Origin: Tetranychus cinnabarinus
Taxonomy: Eukaryota; Arthropoda; Arachnida; Trombidiformes; Tetranychidae
Direction: 5' to 3'
DNA: 64,000 nucleotides
NCBI GenBank assembly: GCA_022266195.1
Contig: WHVY01000001.1
Span: 20,026,001-20,090,000, forward strand
Positions within the stretch are counted from its first letter, which is position 1; the number at the start of each line of letters is the position of its first letter. Under the pieces are notes generated by a model, which saw only the letters and a list, made by a program, of their open reading frames with translations, was not told where the DNA came from and ran no database searches. The position numbers were made by a program, and so were the translations under genes. Of this stretch, positions 26,846 to 41,280 are shown one piece after another.

Positions 26846-29800
26846 TTCTCTTGATTGATACTATACATTTTTTTTATCAATGAATATATGAATAAACGAG
26901 AAAAAATTGAGTTTCTCAATAAAAAAGTCCAGAGTTATTGACATGTTAATGTTTATAGGAATGTAAATTTGATATTAATCCTTGAAACGAATCGACGAAA
27001 TATTGGCCATTCAAGACTGACAAATGAGCAACAAGTTAGTGACCAGCAATTATTTCAATAATATCCCTTAGTAAAAACCACAAGTTGACCAACAATTCAA
27101 TTGATTTATCCCTTGGTTATTCATGACAAATGGTCAACCTGAATTGATGAAAGAAGTGCAGTTGAATTAAACAACTAAATGATGGGAAAACTAAATCAAA
27201 CAATTTAACATTCGAATGAAAGACTTTTTTCTCTTGCCTTCATTTCGTGTTGATAAATATTGCATGAGCAGCAGAATGGCGATATTTAAATGTTTTGTCC
27301 AGTAATCAACGTTTCTGCACAACAAATCACTTCAACTCTGGGAATTGGAAAAAAAGAGTTTTCTCTTTTTTTCAACTTTACTTTTATTTCGTGATCAATT
27401 TGGAAAAGATTTATGTCGATTACTGAGCATTTCAATGAAAACCAACGCAAAAATCAATCACGACTATTCAGCAACTCCAAGCAATACATTTGAATGCTGT
27501 TCGTGTCAGCTTTGTAATTAATTTGGATTGAAACGAAAACTCGAAATTCATTCAAACTCTTTCATCTCAATGTCAGAAAGCAAAAGAACATTTTCTTGAA
27601 TAAAACCTACAATCGAAATTAAGGTTTCTATTTTTTCGGAAAACATCGATTTAATTGTTATCGACCATGTAATTGGTTTCAATACATTCAGTGATGAACT
27701 TTTCTTTTTCACACAAAACTCCATAAAACTTATTCAAACTTCATTTACTTCCATCCAAAGAACTCAGAAAAGATCAAAGGATTTTTAATCCAAAAATTCG
27801 AAACTTTTGTAATCTAAGCAAATCTTTCGTCAAGTTTTTGAATTTTGCTCTTCTATTGTGAAAAGGTTCAGCCATTGACCGATGCAAAGTGACAATGAAG
27901 ATTGAATAATTTGAAAGGTAAAATGGAATTATTGCATTATCATGGAAAACTGAAATTTCTGAAACTCGAAAGAAACTCTAAAAAAACTCTTTACTTCCTT
28001 TTCAATTTACTTGGCAATACTTTTTTTCACTTGACAAAAAGTGACCCAAAAAAGATGAAAAATTTTGTGGAAACATTTTTATTAACTATTCTTGTAACTC
28101 AATTTCAACTTTATCCATCATTTTTTCATCTCTTGTTATTCATAAACTTTCAATTCTTAACCGCATCATGATGAGCATCCATATGATATGTGAATCCACA
28201 TTTTTTGTTGGGAAAAGAAGAAAAAGTGATAAAATTATTTTAGTTTTTTTTTCAATTTCTTTCAGTTCTGTCAATTGGTAAACTCTTTGAAAGGTAAACA
28301 TGAATAAGATTGTTTAATAAAAGATGATGTTAACGGCGATGCTTTGGTGAAAAGGAAAAGATAAACTTCATGGAAATATACAATTCTATTGAATATCCTT
28401 TTGCCATTATTTACATTCCATTTCGGTTTATCCAGCTTTTTCTTTCTTTCTTTTGCTCTTTCTTCCTCTTTACCTATTCTGGTCAGTCTTTATGTTCATT
28501 TTATTATTGATTACCTGAATAATCTTGCAAGTTTCATTCAGTCCCAAATTGTGCTTCCTCATGCCATGCATGAATTAAACAGCTAGAAAGACGAACATAA
28601 ATAATAAAATTGAAAATCTCATTTAATCTTACATTTCTTGCTCATGTTTGCCAACATATTTTTGTACCAATTAATTAGCCAAACATGTAATGAGATCAAC
28701 GGCTTTCACCAAAGAAGATAAGCTGGAATCCATGAAATATTCAAAATCGTTCAACAGAGAATTTATTTTGTTTAGTTTCAACAGTTACCAACAGTTTGTT
28801 TACGATTAGCAACTTTTAACAATTTTTGATTTGACCACTGATAAGCATTCTGTCATTTTCTGAAATTGAGCTGAATCCTTGTTTATGATTGTGTACTCAA
28901 TATGTATTCAATATTTGTGTATGCCATTAGTGGATACCATTGACTCAAGAAAGTTCATCCGAATGCAATATCAGAAAATGCTGTTAGAAGCCAAATACCA
29001 GAGGAACTTTGACTGATCTTCACCACAAATGCTCGAATTACAACGTTCCCTCTGGCTGTTAATTTATTCTCGACAAAATTAACAACTCGAATAACTCTGT
29101 GTACAAAATTGCATTTTAAATATTTTTGCACTATTAATCGGCCCTTTTGATAATTTTTGCCAGGAAATTTCCATCTGATCGTTGATGCAGCAACATGAGA
29201 TTGATTGGAAACTAGTTTCTCGAACAAGCTATAATTTGTAACTGATATTGACTTGTGTAAAAGTATTGCAATGAAATTTTCAACCCAAAGACTTGGCCTT
29301 TTGACTTGAAAGGACAGGTTCAAGTAACAATCATTTACCAATTCGTTTCATTTGCAAACCATCATTTAACGTAATGGATAATCACATTTGATGATTGACT
29401 TTGATAATGTTTTTGAGCTGAGAAAAAAGAAGAACAAGAAAAAAAGAGAAAAAAAAGTTGCAAAAATCACTTGATATTCTGTGATAATGATAATGATACA
29501 AATAGATGCATATGATATCAATGTTATATCATTAGGGAAAGTAATACAATGTTTGTACAAATTGAATTGAAGCTCTTTAATACAATTGTTAAGGTGAATA
29601 GAAAGTCAAGTAAAAGTCAGAGAATGAAAAGGAAATGTCAATTAATAGCATCAATCGACCTGAAAGATGAACATCCAAAAAGGTAAATATCTCGAGAGAT
29701 TTACAGTGAAATGGATAAATTTTTTTCTTCTCTCTCTCTTGGTGTGTGTTGCAAACTGAGTAAAGTCTTTATTTAGAGTCAATGAAAAAGGCTGGAAAAT

Positions 29801-31275
29801 TGATGAAGAAAACAATGAAGAGAGAGAAAAAGATGATGAAACATTCGATGCTGGTGATACTAATGATGATAAAGAAGATGAACTGAATAATGGTGAGAAG
29901 AACAAAAGCTTTGGAATGAAACAAAAAGTAAAAAAATCTAAATGTTACCTTTGATGATGACTTTGATTCTTTGATCGTCTTCAGATATGCTGCTGATTCA
30001 ACTAGTCGTAAGCTTTACTCTGGATTTTTTCTCGACTTTCCTTTTTTCTTCCAACTGTTATCATGATAATTTTACTGCATGATGGTAGCAATGGAAATGA
30101 TGAGAAAGGTGAAAAGACCAGAAAGAAGAAGAAGAAAAAAGAAAGTCAAAAGTGTAAAGTTGATACTTTTACTGTTGATAAAGAAAAGAAAAAAAAACTC
30201 TTGGAATCCCTTTGGTGATCAAAGTAAATCCTTGGCAGAGCAGAATTGATGGTTTAACGTCTTCTTTCCTCAATACTTTTTCTTTCTCCTGCTTCTTCCA
30301 TTCGTTATTGAATAGACCATTTTTTATTTTCGCTTAAACTCGAGTCTCGTTCATGTTTACTTTTGAAACAGTGAATCAAAAGTTTGCTCATTTCTTCACA
30401 ATTGATCGTTGAAAAGTCCTTTAATCGCATTACTCTTTCATCAGCTTTTAATTTTCACCATTCCTTCACTTTTCAACTTTCATTTTATTCCCATCATTTT
30501 TCATTGGTAAAAATCGAGTATTGCTTCACCAAAATTGCTGCATCAATTTTCATCAACCAAACCAGAGAAACAAAAATTGGTCAATATTTCGTCCAGACTT
30601 TCTCGATTGCTTTGATTGAGAAAAGGATTTCAGAGTTTTGATATTAAGCGGGAAACATCGAAGATTTGAGTAAAGTTAACACACATTACGAATTTTCAAG
30701 ACAGTCCGTCAATGTCCCATTGAAAGATTTCTTTAAAAGACATTTGGTTTTTTTGGACGAAAATGTTGCTTACGAGAAATGATTGATATAAAATATTGAC
30801 CTCAAAGCTCTCAAACAATATTTGCCTCAGTTTTGGTTTCAGTAAAGTAGGTTATACTTACTCGATTATCTCTCAGGTTAATAGTCAGACACCTTTATGT
30901 GTTATTTTTTGTTAGTTGATTAAAACTCACGCAATATTGACTCGATTTTTCCTATTATTTCCAAGTTGATAAATAACGAGAAATTCAGCAATCGAGCCAC
31001 AATCAAACAAAGTCAGTTTAGGCCCCAAAGAGCATCGGAATCAACCTGATTAACCATCGAAGAGGGTCGTTGCAATCAGACTCCAAAAGAGCAAAAACTG
31101 AACATTGCCTTAACTCTAGGTATTAAAACTCGCATAAGTTAACCCAACATTGATGGAAAATCGATGTTTTTTCAATTTTACCATTTTTCTATTTTAATCA
31201 TTAATCGATTATCAGAAAAATTCGTGTCTCCATCTCAACAGCATAAGAACAAAATCTCTTCTTTAGCAGGTACAA

Positions 31276-31308
31276 AACTCGAGTTTAATTAATTGTTCAA
31301 CTCGAGTT
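31276..31308. repeat. Pair of identical 10-bp palindromes AACTCGAGTT
   Basis: The perfect palindrome AACTCGAGTT occurs at 31,276-31,285 and 31,299-31,308, with 23 bp between starts, just over two helical turns. Such spacing would suit a pair of dimeric protein sites, but that is inference. Confidence 0.5.
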
Positions 31309-31940
31309 TATCAGGGAATGAAAAAAAGTCATCAACATTGAACAACAAAAGTCTGGCCAGATTCATTAATTGTAATAATTTGAATAAAGCCAAGAGCAAG
31401 ATATGAATGAAAACAAATGTCATGAAAAATGTCGACAGAAAAAGCAAAGAAGCATAAAGAGCTGACTAAATGGATACATAAATTGAAAACAAAACAGGAT
31501 AAACAAAAGATGAATGCAAGTTGGAAAAGTTTGAACAAAGGTAAAGAAAAAATGTCAACAGATAATATCAATTTACCTTGAGGTGTTGTTTTTTTAGAAC
31601 AAAAATTTTCGTCTTTTTTTTCTCTCTACATTTTACTCTTGAAAATTTCTCCTTTTTATATCACAATTCTTATTGGATAATCATATGAACACATCAACTT
31701 TTTCCATGTTTACTCCATTTGTTTCATTCCATCAGCTTCATTCCCATTTCCATCGTCATTATCATTCTCATGTTTACCCTGAAATGGCTTTAGTAAACTT
31801 TCAATTTCCTTTGCTTTGTTCACATTTCAGCTTCTCAATGCTTTCAGTCAACAAACAAAAACAAAATGTCAACTTAGGAAACTCGCATTCCAACTCGATT
31901 CCGTATTTTTGAAAAAAAACATTTTTTCCAAATGTAAATT

Positions 31941-32205
31941 CGAAATTTCAAGTTGAAGAGAAAAAATTTATCAAATTCTATCAAGTAAATAAGAAACTTT
32001 TGAAATTCGAAGAAATTAAATTCTCTTTGTTTTACGCAATTTCACATTCGACGAACTCGCAAAAACTGGAAAATTCAAGTTCAATGCAAAGAAAACTTTT
32101 TAATCGAAAATTCTATCAAGTAAATTAGAAAATTTTGAAATTCGAGAAAATTAAATTTTCGTTTTCTTCAACGCTTATTACATGCGATAAACTTGCCCAA
32201 ACTGA
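31941..32205 (+). repeat. Diverged tandem duplication, two copies of about 130 bp
   Basis: Copy 1 (about 31,941-32,069) and copy 2 (about 32,068-32,205) can be aligned along most of their length. The best-kept block is ATTCTATCAAGTAAAT followed by a GAAATTCGA segment, about 135 bp apart (copy 1 from 31,973, copy 2 from 32,108). Both ends also match: an AATTCAAGTT-like start, and an AAACT(T)GC-AAACTG-like end. Many substitutions and small indels show the duplication is old. No coding frame is shared by the copies. Confidence 0.7.
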
Positions 32206-35200
32206 CGGTTAATCAGATAGGAATTGAGTAGCCAAGGAAAATGTTGAAAGATTAATAATGTAAAGACTTTCTTCTTGCCTGGTCGAGCAACAGGAATCAG
32301 TCTTAATCAAGGTGAAGGCGAAAAATGAGGAAAAACTTTCGACAAATTTTCGACTTTCATTCATGTTTCATCAAGTGTTGATCATTGCGACCATGATAAT
32401 GAAACATATAAATGTGAACATTAACAATATCATGTTTAATAATGAAAGCTGACACAGACAAAAGGTTGCCTTTTCAGCTCAACTCAATTTTCAGTGTAAT
32501 TCCCTTGTCAATCTAAAAAGTGTGAAGGCTTGAAAATTTGATGCAAAATGATCATGGTTGATGGTGATAAACGTGAACAGTGAAGAAGGAAAGAGAGAAG
32601 CAAAAAAAGGAGAGAAGAGGAAGAGAAGAAAAAAACGAAATGAACAAGAAAAATGATGCAAAAGGTAGCTTGTAACTGATGCTAGGATGACCTTGTTGTG
32701 TCCACTTTACATTACCTTTGAAATGGTCAGCATTTCAAGTTGTCACAAAGCTTCAATCGTAATAACATTTGATCACTTTACAGTTGCAGAACTTTTTTTG
32801 TTCCTTCCAAAAGTTAATCCTTTTTCCAAACAGCCTTTTATTTCCCAACCAAATCAACTTCGAAGTTGACTTTTAAAAGTCAATTTTTTGTTCGTTTTTC
32901 CAATGAAACACTTTTCCATTTTGAACATCTCATCATGCAAAATAGATCTAAAAATAGTTCTAACTTTTGCTTCTATTGAAACCACAAAAATTGCAAGTCT
33001 TTCAGTAAAGTTTTCATTGGAAAAGAAAAATGTTTTTTCGATTTTTATTTTGTTTATCTTTTCTTTTCTCCCTTCGAGATAAACTGTACAATTTATAGTT
33101 CGAATGATAAAAGTCCTTCTTTTATGGGCAACTGTGGAATTGAATGTAATGATAAATCTTTATCTTGATTACCTTTCCTTTTAGTGGATCAATCAATGGA
33201 ATGACATTCGACGATTGAAAGGGTAATTTTAGTTGACCACATAGTCAATGGTCAGGCAAAGTTGATCACTTTTCAACTTTTCAATGTTCATCTTGAAAGG
33301 TCTTCATCATGTTGAAAAGTCTTGTTTTTTCGTTCAAAGTTGAAAACATGAAGAAAAACAATTTTTGTAAATATAATGATATAGCAATTTGTTGCAACAA
33401 TGAGTTGATCTTCAGTTGACAAAAGAGAAGAAAGTTTTTTCCAAAATTTTCTTTTCTCTTTTTTCATTGAGTTCTAAAAATACGATGGACAAACTTGCTT
33501 TTCATCTGTCGACTGTCAATCCTGATTAGAGCACCTTTAAAGGCCATTAGTTTTACTCTTGAAAGGCAAAGGTTTGAAGAGAGATTCTGAAAAAAATTGT
33601 TAATTCTCAGTGTTGTCATGTAATGAGTGAACATTATTCTTGATATGTGAAATGAATGTTGACAATAAACTCGTTGCTTTGCAATTTTATCAAGGTCAGG
33701 TGAAAGAAACAAAATCTTGTTTCAGCATCCGTTCAACAATGAAAAGTCTGAGCTTAACTCGAGCTTAGTTGAACATAATAACATGGCTGGGAATGCAGGG
33801 TAAAGTAGCATTTGAAAATTGGTTGCAATAGCTTTTCGAGTAAATCTTTTGAAATGTGATCAAATGTTTTGCTGCAAGTAAACGCATGGAAGCCGGAACA
33901 AAAAGTCATTAAATAAATAATGATACAGATTTAAAGTTACAGAGCAAAGCAAAATGTTTCAAGCTTTTGATCAATCATAATTGATTCAAGTTTGCATTAA
34001 GAATGCTTTTTTTACAGGAAAACAGTAAAGTCAATTTTATTGAATCGTAATGAATCCATTTTAGAGATTTATTTACCTTCAAAGAGTTGAAAGTTCTTGA
34101 GACTAAGTCACTAATGGAGTCTCAATTTCGAGAAAGTCAAGTTCGATTGTTTATGTTTTTAAACATTCAAAGCTTGAACCTTTTAGAAATTTTGGGGAAA
34201 AAATTTTCATTCAACTTTTGCAAGATGTTTGAAACTCGAAAGTCTGTTGAAAAGTCAATTTCCATTGAATGATTTCTCAGTTTCAACCCTTGACTCGATG
34301 GAATGTTGCAACATTTTAATTGAGAAGTTGTTTTATCATGAAATTATCCGAGTAAACTGGATCAAAGCTCAAGTCTGTCACTATCGAGTGCAATCAATCT
34401 TGATTTGATTAATCAAGAGGATAAGATGGAGAAGCGGAGAATGAAGATGAAGATGAAAAGGCGAAGATGATTAGGAAAAGATGGTAAAAGGAAATATCAT
34501 GAGAAAAAGGAAACATCAATGTCGAGTAAAGATAACTTGAAAGAGAGAAAAGAGAATAATCGAAAGTGATAATAACATTATATTTACTTTGCGCTGTGAA
34601 ATGGGGAAACAGATAATTCTTTTCAATTTCATCTTTTCATATTATTCTTATAATTCCATTGGAATCAAATCGAAATCAAGTAAACTGAATTGATTATGAT
34701 TGATGGGGACGCTTCACTTTTGACGTTAACTCCAACATTCCTTCCATTCAACTTCAGCTTCTTTTGTTCTTTCAATATTCCATAATTCTCATGAATAAGA
34801 TCAATTTGTATTTTAATATTAAAAGCATTTCCAGAAAAGTTTATCAGAAAATGAATCGAAATTGAAAATCTTCTTTCAAAGTCTAAATTGCAACTTCGCA
34901 TTCAAATTGAAAATTCAATTTAATCCCCAACAAAGCGAATGAGATGAATGAACTTGTTTTTTAACATTGGAATTAAGATTCAACAAGATTCATTGCAAAC
35001 TCGATAACTTCAAAACTTCAGTCAAAATTGATTCTTCAATCAAAATTGGTTCAAGAGTTCATCTACATTCTGTCATCATAACGAACGAAAAGCAACAAGA
35101 ATTCGAAACGGGATTTTCGATTTTTTGGAACACGAATTTCGTCACTTTTAACAGCTTCAGACATTTTCCCATTTATCGTTCATTTATCTTTCCAAAACTC

Positions 35201-38099
35201 AACTTTATCAAACAATTCATTTTGTTGAATGTTCAAATGAAAATTTAGTATAATCGATTCAATTGAATTGAAGAGAGAAGAAAATTCCAAAATTTTGTGG
35301 TTCCATCACTGACAACAACTTTGACTTGACATTTTCATCTTTTCATCCATTTCTTAAGAATGATGAAAAGTCCAACGAAAATGTTGTTAAACTCGAGTCG
35401 AGGACAAAAACATGAGTCGAGTGGCCAAGTAGAAGGCAACAGTTGATTGCAAAAACATTTATCGTCCATTGTTAATAATTCTCAGCGGGAATGTTCATCT
35501 AATGTCATCGTTTTCATGAAAAAAGACTGACAGAAGGTGAAAAAATGTCTCAACAAAAACAAAGAAAATTCAATTGCAAAGATAAATGATGTTGAATGAA
35601 TACATTTTGATTTAAAACAAAAGCACGAAATGAATTCATCTTTTGGTCATTTCAAATTCTGCTTCGTTTTCATCACAATAGCATTGAATGAAATGAAAGA
35701 TAAAACTCCAGGAAATGGAATGCCAAGAGTTACTCGAATAAAGAGAAAAGTTCAGTTCACATCGATCTTTGCTCTAGACAATCGACTTTCAAGCATTTCG
35801 ATTCAATTGTCATGATTCAGTTGCATTACCATTTTGTTGAACATTTTGTTGCCTCTTTTATATCAAACTTATTAATCCAATTAATTGATTGGTTGAAACA
35901 ACAGAAATGATGATTTCAAGATGAGAAAGATTATTCTTGACAGAATAATGTGAACTGAACAAAATTTTCTTTTCCTTTTACAATCAATAGCAATCTATCT
36001 TGATGAACACAAAATGTTTACTTTTCATATTGGCTGACAATAAATTGTCTTGTTTCATCAACAATTATCGAATCTCGCTTCATTTTCCTCTTCTTTTTTT
36101 TCTTCGCTTTATTTTCATTCCCCATTCAGACAATTAATAATCACTTTCATGATTAATTGAAAAGGGTTCAACTTGGTTTCTCTGACAAGAGTTTAGCATT
36201 GAAAGCCAGCCGATGAATGAATCGTTTAATGATTAATGTTGAGAAATAATTTTCTCATTTTTACTTGCATGTCAAAGCGAAGTATAATTGGGAATATTGA
36301 TCAATTGTTGCTTAAGATTCAGACGTTTCACCTTTAAAACTGTGCATTCAACCTGTCAATACTCGATGAAAAGCACCTTCAACTTCCTAATCAACAAGCT
36401 CTCATTATCCAGTATCGATCAGTTTAACGATGTTTCAACGGAATCTCAAAGTCTCTCTTTGGCATTTTGAATAAAAAGGTCAAGATTCGAAAAGAATAAG
36501 TTTTTTTTATAAAAAGTGAAATTCCATGGCCTTTAAGCCTCGAATTTGCATAATTCGCTATTTTATATCACAACCTCGATTTGTTAAAGAAAAAGTTCAT
36601 TAATCAAAAAATTGATTAACTTTATTTGCATAAAACTCGCAAATTTAATGAAGAATAATCAGTTTTTTTGTTTCGCTTTTCAAGTTTCATTAACTTTCAG
36701 AATATTTCCAATATTTACATGAGAACCATATTCAATCAGATAATCTTAAGTCTATTTGCTTCAGACAAAGGGCAGAGTTCAAACGGAATTTGACTTTCAG
36801 TAGAAAAAGATTCAATTGTAATTCGTATTTGGATCAGAATAGATTATAATCTGAGTTTAGCTAAAGTCTTCAAGTAACTGTCCAAGTAACGGCAGATAAT
36901 AAGCTGGCGAAGACAAAAAGGAAAGAATAAAGAATTTCTCTGATCTTTGACTTTTGGAACACTTTTTTGTTCAAAGACTTCTGTTCATTTCGACGTTTCC
37001 ATGCTTTTTTTTAATAAGAAGACTGAAGGAAAAAAAGTTGGACAAAAATCTGGATAAACTTTCCATCATGAAATGGACAAGATTCAGATCAGATGAGTGA
37101 TTGTCATCTCAAATAACCATTAAACTGGAAACAAGAATCATGATAAAAATCATTCAAGAGTAAAGTTACATTTTCCTGAGAAGCTCACAAGTTTTTTCCT
37201 CTTTTCTCATTTCTAATCTTGTTTGCCACTGTCTGTTCAAGAATACGTTGCTCCATGGAATCAAAATAATATTTATTATTAAGATGAGAAAAGGATGATG
37301 AGAAAAAGCTGAATGAATCTGAAGCAAAGATGGAAGGAGAAGAAGAAAAGTCAAACCAGAAAAATGGCTCAAAATGAATAGGAAAATGTTGAGGTAACTT
37401 TGGATATTAACAAGTCCAGGAAAAGTGGGAAAATGATTATTGATGCAATAAGGTTGTTATAAAACAAAATCAATGCTCATTTTCATAATATCAAATGTCA
37501 TTATTATTGCCATTATTTTCTGTGATATTCAACATTTTCCTCTGAACTCTGATTAACTCTTGATTGTCGAGAATCTCGATACTCGTAATTATATCTGAAT
37601 ATCAAATGAATGGAAATAAATTACGAACCCAATAAAAGGATTCAAGAGATGATAACTTGTCATTACAAGCAGTAAATCGTTTCACTGAAACCAATCAGTT
37701 TGAGCATCTTCATTAGTTGATTTCTGAAACTTTTCCGTGACACAATGAAAGAAAATTTAAATTCTTTTTAGATAAAATTCCCAGAACTTCACTCGTTTAG
37801 GCGAGATTTGAATGATGAAAAGAATTTTTGTCCATTTTTGCTCTTTTTCTGTCAGCTATTTAGAGTTTTCCAGTTTTAAAAAATTTCCATGACAACATGA
37901 TAAGTCAATATTTAACTCGTTGCATTGCTACGAATTTGGCGAATGTAGTTTTTGAGATTTTTTTCGTTCTTCTTGGTGTTTTTCGGTTGATCCTGAATAA
38001 CAATGGAATTGTTCTCAAGCTTTTTTTAAAGATCAAAGAGAAACGATAGAGAGAAGTTGAGGGTAAAAAAGAAATGTTTGTGCAAATGTTTCATTGACT

Positions 38100-38109
38100 C
38101 TGGGAGTGA
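38100..38109 (+). repeat. Dispersed word CTGGGAGTGA, copy 4
   Basis: Fourth exact copy of the 10-mer, followed here by TAAAG rather than AAAAG. Confidence 0.55.
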
Positions 38110-40573
38110 TAAAGTAATACAATAATGAATCGTAAAGAAGAGATAATAAGAAAAGTAAATATATATTATAATAATAATGATAATAGTTGGAGTTAATGAA
38201 AGCATCAAACTTGAAATGAATAAAGTCAAGAGAACTCGAAGACAATTCAAAGGTTTATCATCAAATAGGATTAAGTTTTAGTTTCTGTGCAAGATTACAG
38301 AGTCATTGAGTTTGGGTTAAAAGATGATGAATAATGAACTCATGGACGTTATTCAAATAATGTGCACAAAAATATCAACTACTAACTCTTGACTAACACT
38401 TGAAATTTTGAAACAGTGAAAAAATCGATGGAAAATTTCGACATCAAGAATGGAATTGCAAGTCGTTTACGCTCGAAGTGAGCAGTGCTGAAAATTGTTG
38501 CAATATGTAGCAATCGAATTACCTTTTCTTTTCTTTTTCCATTTGATCGTTTTCTTGGGTTTTCTTATAAATACTGGTTCGGGTATTTGTTTAATTTAGT
38601 TTCCTGGTAAGTTAATTCAAGATTAGAAGAATCGTAACTTGATTACCAGTTCCATCAACATCTTGATTGAGTTGAACTGAAAAATTGAAACGTGTCTATA
38701 GAAGGTGAATTCATTTGTGTGTATGTAACTTTACGTGACAATTGGTCAATAGATAACTGTAATCAACTGTGATTGTATTGAAAGTTGAGTAAAGTTAACT
38801 CTTGACAAGTTCAACCCCTTACTAGTTGAGTGGTTCAAATTGTGACTCGTTAATCAAACTGAAGTGATATAATTTAGTGATAAACGGTCGGTTGAAACAG
38901 TAATCGTATGACAGTTACAAGTAGACTTATAGTTGTAAATCAAAGTTTGTCACTTGAAAAACGAAAATAACCTGAAAAGTGAAATGAACGAACCATTATC
39001 ATCGAAACGTCAAACGTCAGAAAGTCACTGAAACATGCAAAGATCAGACATTTTCGATGCGTGAGAATAATAAAATGAAAAAATGCATTTACGAATTTCA
39101 AAAAGCTAAGATTAAGAGTCTTGGACAGTGTAACAGACAAAAAATTAGCTTAAATTCCTGACATGATTTGAAATTTTCTGTCTTTTGAATTTAGGAAATC
39201 TCGAGTTTTGGAGATTTCGAGTTTAGGACTTTTCGAATTCGGTGGATCTGCGGATAATTTATGCATCAAGGGTTGCTTAATTCAATGAAGAAAACTTTTG
39301 AAGACACGTGCACTATTTATCCGACCTACAGTTTTTCTCGTATTGAGCTGAATTTCTTTTGCAACGAAAGTCTTCAGTAGAGCAAAGCCGACCTGTCTCA
39401 CAACGGTCTTATGAAGATTGCAAGCTTCGAAAATCATGAATTTTTGAAAATTTCGTATCTTCGCGTCCAAAAAAATCGTCAAACAAAAATGGTAAACTAA
39501 TCAGAAACTGACACTAATTTCATGTTGATCAGACCTGATGATGACATGATTAATTCACACCTCAACATTTTGTTTGATTTATCCGAGAAAATCTAGGAAT
39601 ATAAAGAAGCAAATTTGTTTACCTTCAATGATCAACTGTCAAGAGCTCATTGTTTACACATTTTTATCTATTAACCTTACAACAATGAAAAATTTGTTCA
39701 CTCCCTGTTATCCAGCATTATTCTTATTATTACTGTCAACCATTGTTATGACAATAACTAATAGTAGCACTTAGAAGCAGGGAAGCTTCAACTAAATACT
39801 CGTCTAAAGGCAGATAGACTATTACACTGGCTGTAAAAAGATCATCAAAAAAAGCAAAACTAAACCATTTCTTTGTTTCCAACTTTTCTTGTTCATACTT
39901 TTTTCCTTCTCAACTTTTTTTGTTGTTTTGTTTCATTTCTTACAACTTTCATCGAGCAGGGAATAAAGGCGAAAAAGAAGAAAAAGAAAAAAGTTTTGTT
40001 TCTTTTATGAGCTAATATCATCAGTAAGATGAGTTTACCCTGAATCATGGCTTTATTTCGTTTCTTTATTTTTTGCTACTTTTCGTCTTCTTCTCACTGG
40101 ATTGTTTAACAATGATGCAAACAAACTTGAACTGTTCAACTTGAGATTATAACAGTTTTAGTCGGTGAATGGCATTGAATGAGGCAACAAAATGTGTTCA
40201 TTTTCCTGTTCATTTCAATCCTTTTCAATTTCAAATTCAATCTTGAAAATTACATTTGATTAAATTAACAATTGTGAATATCATCACTTTCATTTAAACG
40301 TAATCTGTGATAATTCAATTGAAATTTCGTCTTCTCTCTCCTTTTGTTGTTCATCGTCTACAAATGAGTAAATTAGTTGAGTGAACAAAATAACATTTGT
40401 CATGAAAAGAAACATTCAATCTTAGAAGATGAAGGAAAATGAAGAAGACCAAAGAGAAGAAAAAAAAGAAGAGAAAACCATTAACTTGATTGTGGTTCTT
40501 AAATTGAACATTTGATTGTAATAGTGAAAAGTTTACTCAAAATTGAACAAACTCGAGATGAAAATTGAGTCGA

Positions 40574-40593
40574 AGAGAGAGAGAGAGAGAGAG
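40574..40593 (+). repeat. (AG)10 microsatellite
   Basis: Ten uninterrupted AG units. A second, shorter AG run lies at 57,866-57,880. Confidence 0.95.
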
Positions 40594-41133
40594 AAGAGAA
40601 AACCATTTTTCTCACCAAAAATTTTGTTCATTTCTTTTTGTTCCTTTTCCACTTCATTCAAACGAAGAATCAAAATTGAATTCAAAATAGTTGAAATTAC
40701 TGGTTACTCGGTAAAAAGAAATGATTAAATGTTAAATGAATTGTGAAACAAAATTGATAATCAATTGTTTTTACTCGTTCAATGTATTAATTTTAATGGA
40801 ATCAAAACTAATTTACTCTTTATCGCATTCAATTATTACATGGTAAATTGATTGTTTAAATTGTAATTTACTTTTTACAATTTTACTTCTTGCTTAGTTT
40901 GTGCTTCAATTGTTAGTTAACGGCTTGCTGTTTTCATCCTCATATTTGCAACTCTCGGTATTTGTTTTAATAATGATTTAAATTTCGATTGATTTATTGG
41001 CTATTGCATGTTAACCGGAAGGAGTGAAAAATGAAAAAATCGATTCAATGGTCGAAAGATGCTAATGAAGATAAAGAGTTGGAGAAAATGAAATGGCAAT
41101 AATTGATGTTCAAAGAAGACTTTTACATAGGAA

Positions 41134-41280
41134 TCAATGAATCGGAAAATTCACATTTAATTCGTTTGATTTTGATTTTGAGTGTGTGGCACGAAAATTG
41201 ATGTTTTGACCTTCTGCTTGCCCTTCACGGCACGCCATGGACTTTTTGGCCTCTTCCTCAGCAGTATGGAAAAAGCTCAT
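41134..41280 (-). CDS. Putative 48-residue ORF in a GC-richer island
   Basis: Not recognised. The frame opens with ATG at 41,280 and closes with TGA at 41,136-41,134. It begins MSFFHTAEEEAKKSM and continues through a polar, Gly/Gln/Arg-containing middle (residues 15-31). Its composition, rich in Glu, Ala, Lys and Gly, is unlike chance frames in this AT-rich DNA, and the island is visibly GC-richer than its flanks (about 41,190-41,310). A possible poly(A) signal (AATAAA on the minus strand) lies at 40,998-40,993. It could be a small conserved protein, one exon of a larger gene, a retrocopy fragment or a fortuitous frame. No splice sites are needed for the model. Confidence 0.35.
   Translation of the reverse strand: MSFFHTAEEEAKKSMACREGQAEGQNINFRATHSKSKSNELNVNFPIH

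Larger units (their letters stand above)
26846..41133. other. AT-rich non-coding DNA, no recognised gene
   Basis: Apart from the tandem duplication and small repeats listed separately, I see no supported gene. Two minus-strand frames have somewhat protein-like composition but open with TTG and match nothing I know (28,955-29,341 and 39,282-39,482). A GC-richer patch at about 31,020-31,130 has no continuous frame. Confidence 0.55.

Noticed and set aside
28955..29341. 128-codon minus-strand frame
   Set aside because: Opens on TTG, matches no family I know, and shows no convincing splice boundaries. Kept only as a note because its Val/Arg/Gly content is a little unusual.
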